Source: Eubacterium sp. (GTDB lineage Bacteria > Bacillota > Clostridia > Lachnospirales > Lachnospiraceae). Taken from it: a stretch of 64,000 nucleotides of DNA. The position numbers and the translations under genes are program-made. This document shows positions 53,550 through 62,081 of the stretch, in pieces (positions within the stretch are counted from its first letter, which is position 1; each line of letters starts with the position of its first letter). The notes under the pieces are model-generated. The model worked only from the letters and a program-made list of their open reading frames with translations. It had not been told where the DNA came from and did not search any database. Where the stretch lies: positions 1 through 64,000 of the forward strand of contig JAFRGL010000025.1 in assembly GCA_017433825.1 (NCBI GenBank). Direction: 5' to 3'.

Positions 53550-54890
53550 ATGCGCAAACTGCTTTTTATTTCCCTGGGCTGCGATAAAAACCTGGTGGAT
53601 TCCGAGCACATGCTGGCTTCCCTTTCAGGAGGCGGCTACGAAATCTGCGACGATGAACATGAAGCGGACGTGATTGTCATCAATACCTGCTGCTTTATCC
53701 AGGATGCCTGCCAGGAGAGTATTGACAATATCCTTGCCATGGCAGAACTGAAGAAGGAGGGCACCTTAAAGGCGCTTATCGTGACCGGCTGCCTCGGAGA
53801 ACGGTATTCCGACCAGATCCGCACGGAAGTGCCGGAGGTTGACGCGGTTCTGGGCACCAACAGCTATGACAGCCTGCCTGATGTGATTGAACAGGTTTAT
53901 GCCGGTGAGAATCCGGTCGTTAAAAAGCCCCTCACCGGGATACCGGACCATTCAAAGGGAAGGATTGTCACCACCGGGGGACATTATGAATATCTGAAAA
54001 TCGCCGAAGGCTGTGACAAACGCTGCACATACTGCATCATCCCCTATATACGGGGAAGCTACCGTTCGGTCCCGATGGAAGAGCTTGTGCGTGAAGCGGA
54101 AGAACTGGCGGAAGCCGGCGTGAAGGAGCTGAACCTGGTGGCCCAGGAAACCACCGTATACGGTACGGACCTGTACGGCGGAAAAAGCCTGCACATACTG
54201 CTGCGGAAGCTTTCCGCAATCCCTGCCCTTCGAAGAATCCGGATACTGTACTGTTATCCGGAGGAGATTTATCCGGAACTCGTGGAAGTTATTAAAAACG
54301 AACCGAAAATCTGCCATTATCTGGATCTGCCCATCCAGCACTGCAATGATGAAATCCTTAAGAAAATGGGCAGAAGGACCTCGAAAAAAGATCTGGAAGA
54401 CATTATTTCCATGTTAAGGAGAGAGATTCCGGATATCTGTCTGAGGACTACACTCATTACCGGTTTCCCCGGCGAAACGGAAGAGCAGCATGAAGAACTG
54501 CTTTCCTTTGTGAAAAAATGCCGATTCGAAAGGCTCGGCGTATTTCCCTATTCACAGGAGGACGGTACCCCGGCGGCAAAATTTGACGGCCAGGTGGATG
54601 AGGAAGTCAAACAGAGAAGACTTTCCGAACTGATGGAAGCGCAGCAGAGGATTACGGAGGACGCCGGGAAAGCCTGTGTGGGAAGTATACTGGAAGTCTT
54701 TGTGGAAGGCTATATTCCCGAGGATGATACCTACGTAGGAAGGACATACCGGGATGCACCTGACGTGGACGGATATATTTTCATTTCCTCTGACCATACG
54801 CTGCAAAGCGGCGATATGATAAACTGCCGGGTTACCGGTTCATTCGAATACGATTTGACAGGAGAAGCATTGGATGAATTTACCGAATAA
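53550..54890 (+). CDS. rimO: Ribosomal protein S12 methylthiotransferase
   Basis: A 446-residue radical-SAM enzyme that methylthiolates Asp of S12. The N-terminal UPF0004 domain has the first cluster Cys residues (SLGCDKNLVDSE, INTCCFI, VTGCLGERY), the radical-SAM motif is CDKRCTYCIIP (near residue 155), and a C-terminal TRAM domain follows. SLGCDKNxVDSE distinguishes it from MiaB. ATG 53550 is chosen over GTG 53535 because the latter sits on the AAAGGTG ribosome site. Confidence 0.95.
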   Translation: MRKLLFISLGCDKNLVDSEHMLASLSGGGYEICDDEHEADVIVINTCCFIQDACQESIDNILAMAELKKEGTLKALIVTGCLGERYSDQIRTEVPEVDAVLGTNSYDSLPDVIEQVYAGENPVVKKPLTGIPDHSKGRIVTTGGHYEYLKIAEGCDKRCTYCIIPYIRGSYRSVPMEELVREAEELAEAGVKELNLVAQETTVYGTDLYGGKSLHILLRKLSAIPALRRIRILYCYPEEIYPELVEVIKNEPKICHYLDLPIQHCNDEILKKMGRRTSKKDLEDIISMLRREIPDICLRTTLITGFPGETEEQHEELLSFVKKCRFERLGVFPYSQEDGTPAAKFDGQVDEEVKQRRLSELMEAQQRITEDAGKACVGSILEVFVEGYIPEDDTYVGRTYRDAPDVDGYIFISSDHTLQSGDMINCRVTGSFEYDLTGEALDEFTE

Positions 54891-55416
54891 GCTGACCATA
54901 TTCCGGGTGATCCTGGTTCCCTTCTTTGTAATACTGATGAAGCTGGTACCGTTGAACTGGGCTTTCCGCTATGTTGCTCTCATAGTGTTTATCGTTGCCA
55001 GCCTGACGGATATGCTGGACGGCAAGATTGCCAGAAAGTATAATCTTGTGACGGACTTCGGCAAGTTTATGGATCCGCTGGCGGATAAGCTGCTTGTCTG
55101 TTCCGCCATGATCTGCCTGATTTCCACCGGGCAGCTGGCCGACTGGATGGTTATTATCGTTGTCGGCAGGGAGTTCGTCATCAGCGGTTTCCGGCTGATA
55201 GCCGCCAACAACAACGTGGTTATCGCAGCGAGCATGTGGGGAAAGTCCAAAACCGTGGTGCAGATGGCCATGATAATCGTGCTTCTGCTGAACATACCTC
55301 TTATGTTTTTCTACATTCTGGGGCAGATTCTTATCTATGCGGCTGTCATCCTGACGGTTGTATCCCTGATTGATTATCTGGCGAAAAATAAAAACGTGCT
55401 TTCCAGCCAGAAATAA
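54874..55416 (+). CDS. pgsA: CDP-diacylglycerol-glycerol-3-phosphate 3-phosphatidyltransferase
   Basis: A 180-residue membrane enzyme that makes phosphatidylglycerol phosphate. The CDP-alcohol phosphotransferase signature D-x2-DG-x2-AR-x8-G-x3-D-x3-D is complete (DMLDGKIARKY...FGKFMDPLAD, from about residue 49). It starts with MNLPNKLTIFRV and overlaps rimO by 17 nt. Last gene of the operon, before the terminator at 55435. Confidence 0.95.
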   Translation: MNLPNKLTIFRVILVPFFVILMKLVPLNWAFRYVALIVFIVASLTDMLDGKIARKYNLVTDFGKFMDPLADKLLVCSAMICLISTGQLADWMVIIVVGREFVISGFRLIAANNNVVIAASMWGKSKTVVQMAMIIVLLLNIPLMFFYILGQILIYAAVILTVVSLIDYLAKNKNVLSSQK

Positions 55417-55434
55417 CCGATGGATTGCTGAAAA

Positions 55435-55459
55435 AAAAGGGCCGGCCTTCGGCCCTTTT
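55435..55459 (+). terminator. Terminator after pgsA
   Basis: AAAAGGGCCG pairs with CGGCCCTTTT around a 5-nt loop. The T-run is only four, and no promoter is seen before the next gene 25 nt later, so read-through is likely. Confidence 0.7.
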
Positions 55460-55484
55460 CCCAAATTACAGGAGGATATCTCTT

Positions 55485-56300
55485 ATGCAGGAACTGTTTT
55501 CCGGAAGTTCGGGATATGTGGCTTCCGATGAACTGATGATGGCGGTGAATATCGCCATAACGCTGGAAAAGCCGCTTCTCATTAAAGGTGAGCCCGGAAC
55601 GGGCAAAACCATGCTGGCAGCAGCCATTGCCGAAGCACTTGGCAAAAAGCTTATCGTCTGGAATATCAAATCCACCACGAAAGCATCAGACGGCCTTTAT
55701 GTTTACGATGTGGTGCAAAGGCTGTATGACAGCCAGTTCGGCAACGCCGGCGTGGACAACATCAGACAGTATATCAAGCTGGGAAAACTGGGAGAGGCTT
55801 TTACTTCCGAAGACCAGGTGGTGCTTCTTATCGACGAAATTGACAAAGCTGATCTGGAATTTCCGAATGACCTGCTCTGGGAGCTGGATCAGATGGAGTT
55901 CTTTATTCCCGAAACAAATGAAACGGTAAAAAGCATACACCGGCCAATCGTCATTATCACATCAAACGCGGAAAAAGAACTACCGGACGCTTTCCTTCGC
56001 AGATGCATCTTCCACTATATCGAATTTCCTGACAGGGAACAGATGAAGAGAATCATCGGCGTGCATTTCGACCATATCGAGGATGATTTATGCGAGGTGG
56101 CGCTGAAGGCCTTTTATGAAATCCGCGGCCTGAAGGATATTGAGAAAAAGCCCAGCACCTCCGAACTTGTGGACTGGCTGCGGGCGCTCATATCCGGCGG
56201 CGTGGACAGGGACACCATTGTCGCAAAAGTTCCGTATGCCGGCGTTCTTCTGAAAAAAGACAAAGATCTTCTTACCCTGAAAAAAAGCCTGAAAGGATAA
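55485..56300 (+). CDS. MoxR-family AAA+ ATPase
   Basis: A 271-residue AAA+ protein with Walker A GEPGTGKTM (residues 34-42), Walker B LLIDEIDKAD (near 115) and a sensor segment ITSNAEKELPDAFLRRC. MoxR ATPases usually work with a VWA protein as chaperones that mature or insert metal cofactors into enzymes. The VWA partner is encoded 3 nt downstream, and two radical-SAM genes follow. ATG 55485 has CAGGAGG upstream; the longer frame would start in the terminator. Confidence 0.9.
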   Translation: MQELFSGSSGYVASDELMMAVNIAITLEKPLLIKGEPGTGKTMLAAAIAEALGKKLIVWNIKSTTKASDGLYVYDVVQRLYDSQFGNAGVDNIRQYIKLGKLGEAFTSEDQVVLLIDEIDKADLEFPNDLLWELDQMEFFIPETNETVKSIHRPIVIITSNAEKELPDAFLRRCIFHYIEFPDREQMKRIIGVHFDHIEDDLCEVALKAFYEIRGLKDIEKKPSTSELVDWLRALISGGVDRDTIVAKVPYAGVLLKKDKDLLTLKKSLKG

Positions 56301-56303
56301 TGC

Positions 56304-57506
56304 ATGTTCCTTGAATTCTTTTATTTTCTGCGTTCGCGGAAGATAGACGTTTCCTTAAATGAATGGATAACCCTGTTATCGGCCTTAAGATGCGGGCTGC
56401 ACAAAAACAGCCTGCTGGGGTTTTATTACCTCTGCAGGATGATTGTCTGCAGATCCGAAACCGAGTTTGACCGGTTCGATCAGGCGTTTACCTCATTTTT
56501 CGGCGGCGTGGAAAAAGAACTGGAGATATCCGACGAGCTTCTGGAATGGCTGGAAAAGCCGGAGGAGCATATCCCGGACAAGGACCTTCTGGAGCTTATG
56601 ATGGAGGCCGGCAAGGAAATGCCGGAGGATATGGTACTGGATATGTTCCGGGAAAAACTGGAAGAGCAGGATGAACAGCATAACGGGGGCCGGATCTGGG
56701 TCGGCACCCAGGGCAAATCTGCCTTCGGAAATTCCGGCTACTGTCCCAGCGGCTTAAGAGTCGGCGGCGAAGGAAAGCATAACATGGCGTTTACCGTGGC
56801 GTCAGAAAGGCATTTCAAGGATTTCCGTACGGACCAGGTCCTGGACGTCCGGCAGTTCCAGATGGCGTTCAGGAGACTCAGGCAGTTTGCAAGCCAGCTG
56901 GAAAACAATGAGCTGGAATTCGATGTGGACGGCACCATCCATCATACGGCCGACAAAGGGGGTATCCTGGACGTTACTTACAAACCGCCCAGGAAGAACC
57001 GAATCAAGGTATTGCTGTTAATGGATTCCGGCGGGTCGATGGACGCCCATGTATATTTAAGCAACCAGCTTTTCCAGGCTGCCACCAAATCCAATCATTT
57101 TAAAGAACTGCATATTTATTATTTCCACAATATTATTTACGACAAGGTTTATAAGGACCCCACGGTGAATTCCCTTTCGGCCGTGGACGTGGACTGGATT
57201 TACAAAAATTACGGAAAGGAATACAAGCTCATCATGATGGGAGACGCCATGATGTCGCCCCACGAAATGTTCGAACCCAGAAGACAGTGGCAGACCAACG
57301 AAGTACTGCCCACCGGTCTGGAGTGCCTGAGGGATTTCCTTTCACATTATCCTTACGCTGTCTGGCTGAACCCCCTGGGCTTAAGCCGGGAAGAAGGCGG
57401 TCTGTTTAACCGTTCCAGAATACAGACCCAGAGAGAACTGCCCATGTATCCCCTGACCGTGGACGGCCTGACGGATGCCATGAAATCCCTTCTGGTCAGG
57501 AAATAA
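56304..57506 (+). CDS. CoxE-like VWA-domain protein, partner of the MoxR ATPase
   Basis: A 400-residue protein. The N-terminal half is helical and charged (FFYFLRSRKIDVSLNEWITL; EKPEEHIPDKDLLELMMEAG). The C-terminal VWA domain starts near residue 235 with a MIDAS of type MDSGGSMD, followed by HIYYFHNIIYDKVY and IMMGDAMMSP. CoxE-type proteins assist metal-cluster maturation, as in CO dehydrogenase. It is followed 38 nt later by the radical-SAM genes without a terminator, so all five genes may form one transcript. Confidence 0.85.
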   Translation: MFLEFFYFLRSRKIDVSLNEWITLLSALRCGLHKNSLLGFYYLCRMIVCRSETEFDRFDQAFTSFFGGVEKELEISDELLEWLEKPEEHIPDKDLLELMMEAGKEMPEDMVLDMFREKLEEQDEQHNGGRIWVGTQGKSAFGNSGYCPSGLRVGGEGKHNMAFTVASERHFKDFRTDQVLDVRQFQMAFRRLRQFASQLENNELEFDVDGTIHHTADKGGILDVTYKPPRKNRIKVLLLMDSGGSMDAHVYLSNQLFQAATKSNHFKELHIYYFHNIIYDKVYKDPTVNSLSAVDVDWIYKNYGKEYKLIMMGDAMMSPHEMFEPRRQWQTNEVLPTGLECLRDFLSHYPYAVWLNPLGLSREEGGLFNRSRIQTQRELPMYPLTVDGLTDAMKSLLVRK

Positions 57507-57544
57507 AAAACTGCTGCAGAAGCTTTACACAGGAGAAACGACAT

Positions 57545-58522
57545 ATGGCAAATATTATGCTGACGGAAAGATGCAACCTGAAATGTCCGTATTGTTTTGC
57601 CGATGAATTTGTCAATAAAGAAAATACGAATATTTCTTTGGAGAATTTTTCGAAGGCATTAATGTTTGCAATGTCCGGAAAACATTTTTCGGGAAGAATC
57701 GGCCTTATCGGGGGAGAGCCGACCCTGCATCCGCAGTTCCGGGAAATACTGCAGATTCTGCAGGAAGAAGAGCGGGTCACCAATGCTGTCATTTTCACGA
57801 ACGGAATCCGGATGGATGAAACCTTTGATATTACAAAAGAAGACAAATACACCGTACTGATTAATCTGAATTCACCGGATGATATCGGAAATGACAGCTT
57901 TGAAAAAATACAGGAAAATACGGACATATTTGTTAACAGTCTGAATAAAAGGCGTTTCCTAACGGTCGGACTGAATCTGTACAAACCGGACATGGACTGT
58001 TCTTTTTATAAAGAATTCCTGCGCAGGTTCGACGTGCATACGGCAAGGCTGTCGATAACAGTTCCCAATCATTCCCTGTCATCGGGATTTGAACGGTTTT
58101 ACGAAATGAAGAAGCTGGCCTACGACTTGTATGTCGATTTGCTGTATGACGGCAGGGAAGTGATATTTGACTGCAATATGCCTCCGTACTGTGTCTGGAC
58201 GGAGGAAGAGATGAAAAAGATTTCGCTGATCCAGTCAGGGCAGTTTGCCGGCAGAAGAGGGTTTACGCTGGGATGTTCGGAATGCAGTCCGGTTATCGAT
58301 ATCCTGCCTGACCTGACGGCTGTCCGCTGTTTCGGTATGTCTGACAGTACGAAGGTGAAGCTTTCGGATTTCAGAACGGTGGATCAGCTGTATAAATACT
58401 ATTTGAAAACGGCAGACAGCCGCATGGTGAAAATACCAAGTCTTACGAAATGCGGGTCCTGCACATATTTCAGGAAAAAACAATGTTACGGGGGATGCCT
58501 GGCCTCTAAAAAAGCGCAGTGA
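57545..58522 (+). CDS. Radical SAM protein with C-terminal Cys cluster (first of a pair)
   Basis: A 325-residue radical-SAM protein. The cluster ligands are Cys10, Cys14 and Cys17 (ERCNLKCPYCFAD), and the SAM motif LIGGEPTLHP is near residue 58. The C-terminal part has Cys in CSECSPVIDILPDLTAVRC and in KCGSCTYFRKKQCYGGC, a SPASM/twitch-like arrangement for one or two extra Fe-S clusters, which is typical of peptide-modifying enzymes. CAGGAG lies before the ATG. Seven bases separate it from the next radical-SAM gene. The substrate is unknown; the downstream repeat protein is the obvious candidate. Confidence 0.85.
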   Translation: MANIMLTERCNLKCPYCFADEFVNKENTNISLENFSKALMFAMSGKHFSGRIGLIGGEPTLHPQFREILQILQEEERVTNAVIFTNGIRMDETFDITKEDKYTVLINLNSPDDIGNDSFEKIQENTDIFVNSLNKRRFLTVGLNLYKPDMDCSFYKEFLRRFDVHTARLSITVPNHSLSSGFERFYEMKKLAYDLYVDLLYDGREVIFDCNMPPYCVWTEEEMKKISLIQSGQFAGRRGFTLGCSECSPVIDILPDLTAVRCFGMSDSTKVKLSDFRTVDQLYKYYLKTADSRMVKIPSLTKCGSCTYFRKKQCYGGCLASKKAQ

Positions 58523-58529
58523 GGGCTGA

Positions 58530-59654
58530 ATGAACAACAAACAGATTACCGTAATCGTAAAACCGACTTCCGCCTGCAACTTAAGATGCAGGTACTGTTA
58601 TCATGCTGAAACAAATTATGAAAACGGTATCCTTCCCCTTGAGAAACTGGAGCAGTTTATCCGGCTACTTCTTGAAGAATACAATTCCGTTGTCTTTATC
58701 TGGCATGGCGGTGAGCCTCTTTTGTGCGGACCGGAGTATTTTAAAGCAGCAGTGGAACTGCAGAACCGGTACAGAAAGGATGGGCAGCGAATCGTCAATG
58801 CCGTCCAGACCAATGGCATTCTTCTGGATGACGAGTTCCTGTCATTTTTCCGTGAAAACCGTTTCACCGTCAGTATTTCTTTTGACGGGCCGGGAGGATG
58901 CAATGCACTTCGCGGTGAAACCGAAAAAACAGTGGATGCGTTTATGAAAGCCATCGATGCCGGTGTGAAGCCTGCTTCATTGTCTGTCATACACAGTCTG
59001 AACATGGATAAACAGATTGAAATGTACCGTTTTTTCAAACAGTACGGACTGAACATGAAATTCAATCCGGTGTTCGGCCCTTCTTCCGAAAACGGCAAGC
59101 CGGACTATATACCTGACACAAAACGGTATATTGCTTCCCTGAAGGAGCTTTTTGAATACTGGCTTTACGATAAAACGGCCGTACATCTGGATACCATTGA
59201 CCAGTACCTTTCCATGTATTTCAGGGGGCGGGGAAGAGACTGCTGCTACGGTTCCTGCCTGTATAACTGGCTTGGAATTGACGGGAAAGGCGACCTTTAT
59301 CCATGCGGGCGGTATTACGGCCCGGAATTCCTTCTCGGGAACATCATGGATTATACGAATATCCGTCAGGTTTTTCTGCATAAAAACTATACAGAACTGA
59401 TGAAAAAAAGTATACTTAGAAGGAACCGGTGTCAGAACAGCTGCAAATACTTTTCCGTATGCCACGGTGGCTGCAACAACAGCTGTATACTGGACGGGGA
59501 TCTCGAAAAGCCCAGTGCTTTCCAGTGTATGGTATTGAAGGAAATGCTGCCGTATGTGAAAAAGACGATGGACAGTTATCTGAAAAAAACAAAACAGGAT
59601 CAGCTGAATCCGGTGATTGCCGGTTATCTGAAGACAGGGAGAAAAACAACATGA
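58530..59654 (+). CDS. Radical SAM/SPASM peptide maturase-like protein (second of a pair)
   Basis: A 374-residue enzyme of the anSME/peptide maturase class. The SAM cluster ligands are Cys16, Cys20 and Cys23 (SACNLRCRYCYHAE), WHGGEPLL binds SAM (near residue 60), and a full SPASM domain is present: CLYNWLGIDGKGDLYPC, then CQNSCKYFSVCHGGC and FQC. Relatives oxidise Cys/Ser of sulfatases or form thioether and C-C crosslinks in RiPPs. Its stop overlaps the start of the repeat membrane protein (ATGA), so the two are translated together, which supports an enzyme-substrate pair. Confidence 0.88.
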   Translation: MNNKQITVIVKPTSACNLRCRYCYHAETNYENGILPLEKLEQFIRLLLEEYNSVVFIWHGGEPLLCGPEYFKAAVELQNRYRKDGQRIVNAVQTNGILLDDEFLSFFRENRFTVSISFDGPGGCNALRGETEKTVDAFMKAIDAGVKPASLSVIHSLNMDKQIEMYRFFKQYGLNMKFNPVFGPSSENGKPDYIPDTKRYIASLKELFEYWLYDKTAVHLDTIDQYLSMYFRGRGRDCCYGSCLYNWLGIDGKGDLYPCGRYYGPEFLLGNIMDYTNIRQVFLHKNYTELMKKSILRRNRCQNSCKYFSVCHGGCNNSCILDGDLEKPSAFQCMVLKEMLPYVKKTMDSYLKKTKQDQLNPVIAGYLKTGRKTT

Positions 59655-60481
59655 AAAAGGAAACCGGATTCTTTCGAACCATAACCAGAAAAGAACTTGA
59701 TGCATTCCGTGAGCAGGAGCTGGCTCTGGTATATGCCGGCCAGGAGAATGGAAATTCCGGGGGCTTTTATGCGTACGGGGATTACATGTATTCGGATTAT
59801 ATGTACTCGGATTATACGTACTCAGATTATATGTATTCCGACTATATGTATTCCGAAAGCGGTACCGGTACGGATACCAGTCCCGGCGGACGTCATTATG
59901 AAGACAGCAACAGCTATTACGGGGATTACTACAGCGATTATTACAGCGACAGTTCCTACAGCGACAGTACATCTGACCTTTATCACAGTTCCGGCGGTTC
60001 GCACAGGGGCGGAGGTAACAGAAACGCATATGTGCCTAAAAAGGCTGTGCGGCCGATATATGTAATGTTCCTGTGGGTTGTCCCTGTTCTGGCGCTGCAC
60101 TGGTTCCTGCCCATGTTCCTGCAGAGCCGCGGCTTTAACTACATGGATATGGGGTCGGAAATGTATACGTTTTTCCTTTACCGCCATTTTCTTATAAACG
60201 GCGCTGCAGTTCTGGCCGTTTTCTGGATTACCTGTCTGCGAAGCGCCTTTTTGTACGGCAGCAAAGCAGGAGAAGCTGTCGGAACGGCCTTGCTGAAGCT
60301 TATTATTCCGGCAATTATTTACGTGGTTCTTCTGCTTTTCCTCGGAAAGACACTGGACAGCGGAAACCGGTATTACGCGCTGTTTGCCGTACAGAACCTG
60401 ATATTGATTGTCATTCTGTTCTTTATGATACTGTTTGACAACAGCAGGGCAAGGGCACTGAAAAAAAGCATGAATAAATAA
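59651..60481 (+). CDS. Membrane protein with tandem DYMYS repeats, candidate radical-SAM substrate
   Basis: A 276-residue protein of a type I do not recognise. Residues 1-35 form a charged, partly helical leader (ITRKELDAFREQELALVYAG). Residues 44-68 are five pentads DYMYS, DYMYS, DYTYS, DYMYS, DYMYS; residues 85-115 continue with YYGDYYSDYYSDSSYSDS and a Gly/Ser/His segment. From about residue 135 four membrane spans follow. ATG 59651 lies in the stop of the radical-SAM/SPASM gene, with GGGAG 8 nt upstream. The leader plus repeated core next to two maturases resembles a RiPP precursor, but the C-terminal membrane domain is atypical. Function is inferred only from context. Confidence 0.75.
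   Translation: MKKETGFFRTITRKELDAFREQELALVYAGQENGNSGGFYAYGDYMYSDYMYSDYTYSDYMYSDYMYSESGTGTDTSPGGRHYEDSNSYYGDYYSDYYSDSSYSDSTSDLYHSSGGSHRGGGNRNAYVPKKAVRPIYVMFLWVVPVLALHWFLPMFLQSRGFNYMDMGSEMYTFFLYRHFLINGAAVLAVFWITCLRSAFLYGSKAGEAVGTALLKLIIPAIIYVVLLLFLGKTLDSGNRYYALFAVQNLILIVILFFMILFDNSRARALKKSMNK
59780..59854 (+). repeat. Five 15-bp tandem repeats encoding DYMYS/DYTYS
   Basis: The units begin at 59780, 59795, 59810, 59825 and 59840. They differ at several third codon positions (for example GATTACATGTATTCG and GATTATATGTACTCG) while the protein repeat is constant except for one Thr. This pattern shows that the amino-acid repeat, not the DNA repeat, is conserved. Confidence 0.9.
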
Positions 60482-60508
60482 AAGAACATAAATAAAAGGA
60501 GAAGAATG

Positions 60509-61816
60509 ATGCAGGAAAAATTTGAAAAGCTGTTTCACGAGTTTGAAATTGAGCACCCGACAGAGGACTGGCTGAACCCGGAGCAGATATATTTCCGGGG
60601 GTCTAAAGATATTCCGGGGGCCAATATGCACTGCGGATTCCAGGTAATTACCAAGCCTGTGGAACTGCTTACTGAACCGCATTTTCACACCTATGACGAA
60701 CACATCGTCATTCTTGGTGCGGATTTCCCGGATGTATTTAAATGCTTCGATGCGGAAGTGCATTTCTACATGGGTAAAACACTGGATACCATGGAGAAAA
60801 TCGTTATTACCGAACCGACTATTCTCCGCGTCCCGAAGAATTACTGGCACGGGCCTTTGAAAATCGTGCGCACCGGCAAGCCGGTATATTTCCAGGCTGT
60901 ACTGTTCAGCGGCGAAGCGGATTACATCAAGCTTACTGAAAATCCTCACGGAAAGAGACGGTACATCTTCGAGCCTGAAACAGAGGACAGCACAAGGAAG
61001 CTTCTGGACAAACCCGAAACGAAGAATGTCCCCTGGAAGGTCATCAACGAAGACGGTGTGGAGAGATATACCGAAGACGGTGCCTATGACGACACCAAGG
61101 CCCCGGATTCAAAGACCTGCGTTATCCGTCCCGGATACACTATGATTTCCTACTCTGATGCAGCCACGCTTCTTTGCGAAAAGCCCGTGCTTACGGAAGA
61201 AATGTACAAAAATGTACTGGCTGTTCCCAGGGAAGAAACCCAGTGGGGACCCTGGTGTCCGTCACCCCAGGCATATTTCCGCGGCGATATCTACATGGAG
61301 AATTCTTTCTACAACGTAGGCTTCCAGGTCTTTACCGCAGCCAATGATATGGAAGAACCGCATTTCCACCAGGCCGTGGATGAGTATATTTTCTTCCTTT
61401 CCGCAGACCCGAAGCATCCTGAAGAGTTCGATGCGGAGATAGAATTCCTTATCGGCGATGACCCGGACCATATGGAATCCAGAATGATAACGAAGCCCAC
61501 CGTTGTCTGCCTGCCTCCCAATGTATGGCACTGCCCGATCCGCTTCAGGAAAATGAACAAGCCGCTTATTTTCCAGGCCTGCTTCCTGGACGGCACCTGG
61601 GGTACCATAGTCAGGAAAGAAGGCAATCCGGAAACTGCTTCAAAGTACTTTAACCGCACGTATACGTATGATTATATGGGTGACAATGTGCGTTTCTGCA
61701 AGTTTGACAAGAATAAACGATGCAATATCTGCGGCGCCTGCTTCCCGAAGATGGATGAAATCGATTTCGATAAGCTTGACGAGGAGCGTAAGGCCAAGGA
61801 AGCAGCGGCAAAATAG
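60509..61816 (+). CDS. Duplicated cupin-like protein with C-terminal Cys motif
   Basis: A 435-residue protein made of two related halves. Half one has LTEPHFHTYDEHIVILG, and half two EEPHFHQAVDEYIFFLS, each a cupin-type metal site (His-x-His...Glu), followed in each by VPKNYWHGPL or LPPNVWHCPI, which supplies a third His. Both halves also share a YFRG start. The C-terminus has CNICGAC, possibly a metal site. The role is unknown. ATG 60509 is preferred to 60506 for spacing from AAGGAG. It lies 27 nt after the repeat membrane protein and may be in the same transcript. Confidence 0.75.
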   Translation: MQEKFEKLFHEFEIEHPTEDWLNPEQIYFRGSKDIPGANMHCGFQVITKPVELLTEPHFHTYDEHIVILGADFPDVFKCFDAEVHFYMGKTLDTMEKIVITEPTILRVPKNYWHGPLKIVRTGKPVYFQAVLFSGEADYIKLTENPHGKRRYIFEPETEDSTRKLLDKPETKNVPWKVINEDGVERYTEDGAYDDTKAPDSKTCVIRPGYTMISYSDAATLLCEKPVLTEEMYKNVLAVPREETQWGPWCPSPQAYFRGDIYMENSFYNVGFQVFTAANDMEEPHFHQAVDEYIFFLSADPKHPEEFDAEIEFLIGDDPDHMESRMITKPTVVCLPPNVWHCPIRFRKMNKPLIFQACFLDGTWGTIVRKEGNPETASKYFNRTYTYDYMGDNVRFCKFDKNKRCNICGACFPKMDEIDFDKLDEERKAKEAAAK

Positions 61817-61842
61817 AGCATAATTTATACAGCATTAAGTAC

Positions 61843-62078
61843 CAGTTCCGACAGAAAAGGAAAGCCGGTATTGGAGTAAAGCCCATGAAAAATACAGCTG
61901 TCAGAACCGGCTGATGAGGGGCAAAAAGTTGCTTCGGAGCAATTCTTTTTGAGGCCTGCTGAGGCGAGTTGTCATCAGAGAACTCGTCGAATCAGGCCGG
62001 TACCCGAAATCAGACGGTTTTGCAGCTGTAAATTTTTCAGGCTGAAACGACCTACCGGCTGTTTTTCTGTCGGAACTG
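61843..62078. other. 236-bp structured inverted element (MITE or non-coding RNA candidate)
   Basis: The ends pair perfectly over 16 bp: 61843-61858 with 62063-62078. Inside follow AGCCGGTA/TACCGGCT (61863-61870 with 62053-62060), TGAAAAATACAGCTG with CAGCTGTAaaTTTTTCA (61886-61900 with 62023-62039) and AACCG/CGGTT. The tip carries two hairpins: CAAAAAG..TTGCT/AGCAA..CTTTTTG (61922-61951) and GGCCTG/CAGGCC with inner CGAGTT/AACTCG (61953-61998). It fills the gap between two convergent genes and holds no open frame of note. Confidence 0.7.
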
Positions 62079-62081
62079 ATT

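Noticed and set aside
59780-59854. Tandem 15-bp repeats considered as a CRISPR or VNTR array.
   Set aside because: The units are contiguous without spacers and in frame within a coding sequence, so they are protein repeats.
58977-60029. A 350-codon minus-strand frame with Cys/Asn/Arg-rich repeats opposite the radical-SAM and repeat genes.
   Set aside because: The repeats are the complement of the DYMYS repeats, and the sense genes are clearly coding.
61905-62019. CTGATGA followed later by GAAA, as in a hammerhead ribozyme core.
   Set aside because: CTGATGAGGGG and CCCGAAA could form stem II, but the bases next to GAAA pair back to the strand before CTGATGA, leaving no stem III or cleavage-site strand. 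The match is too short to call.
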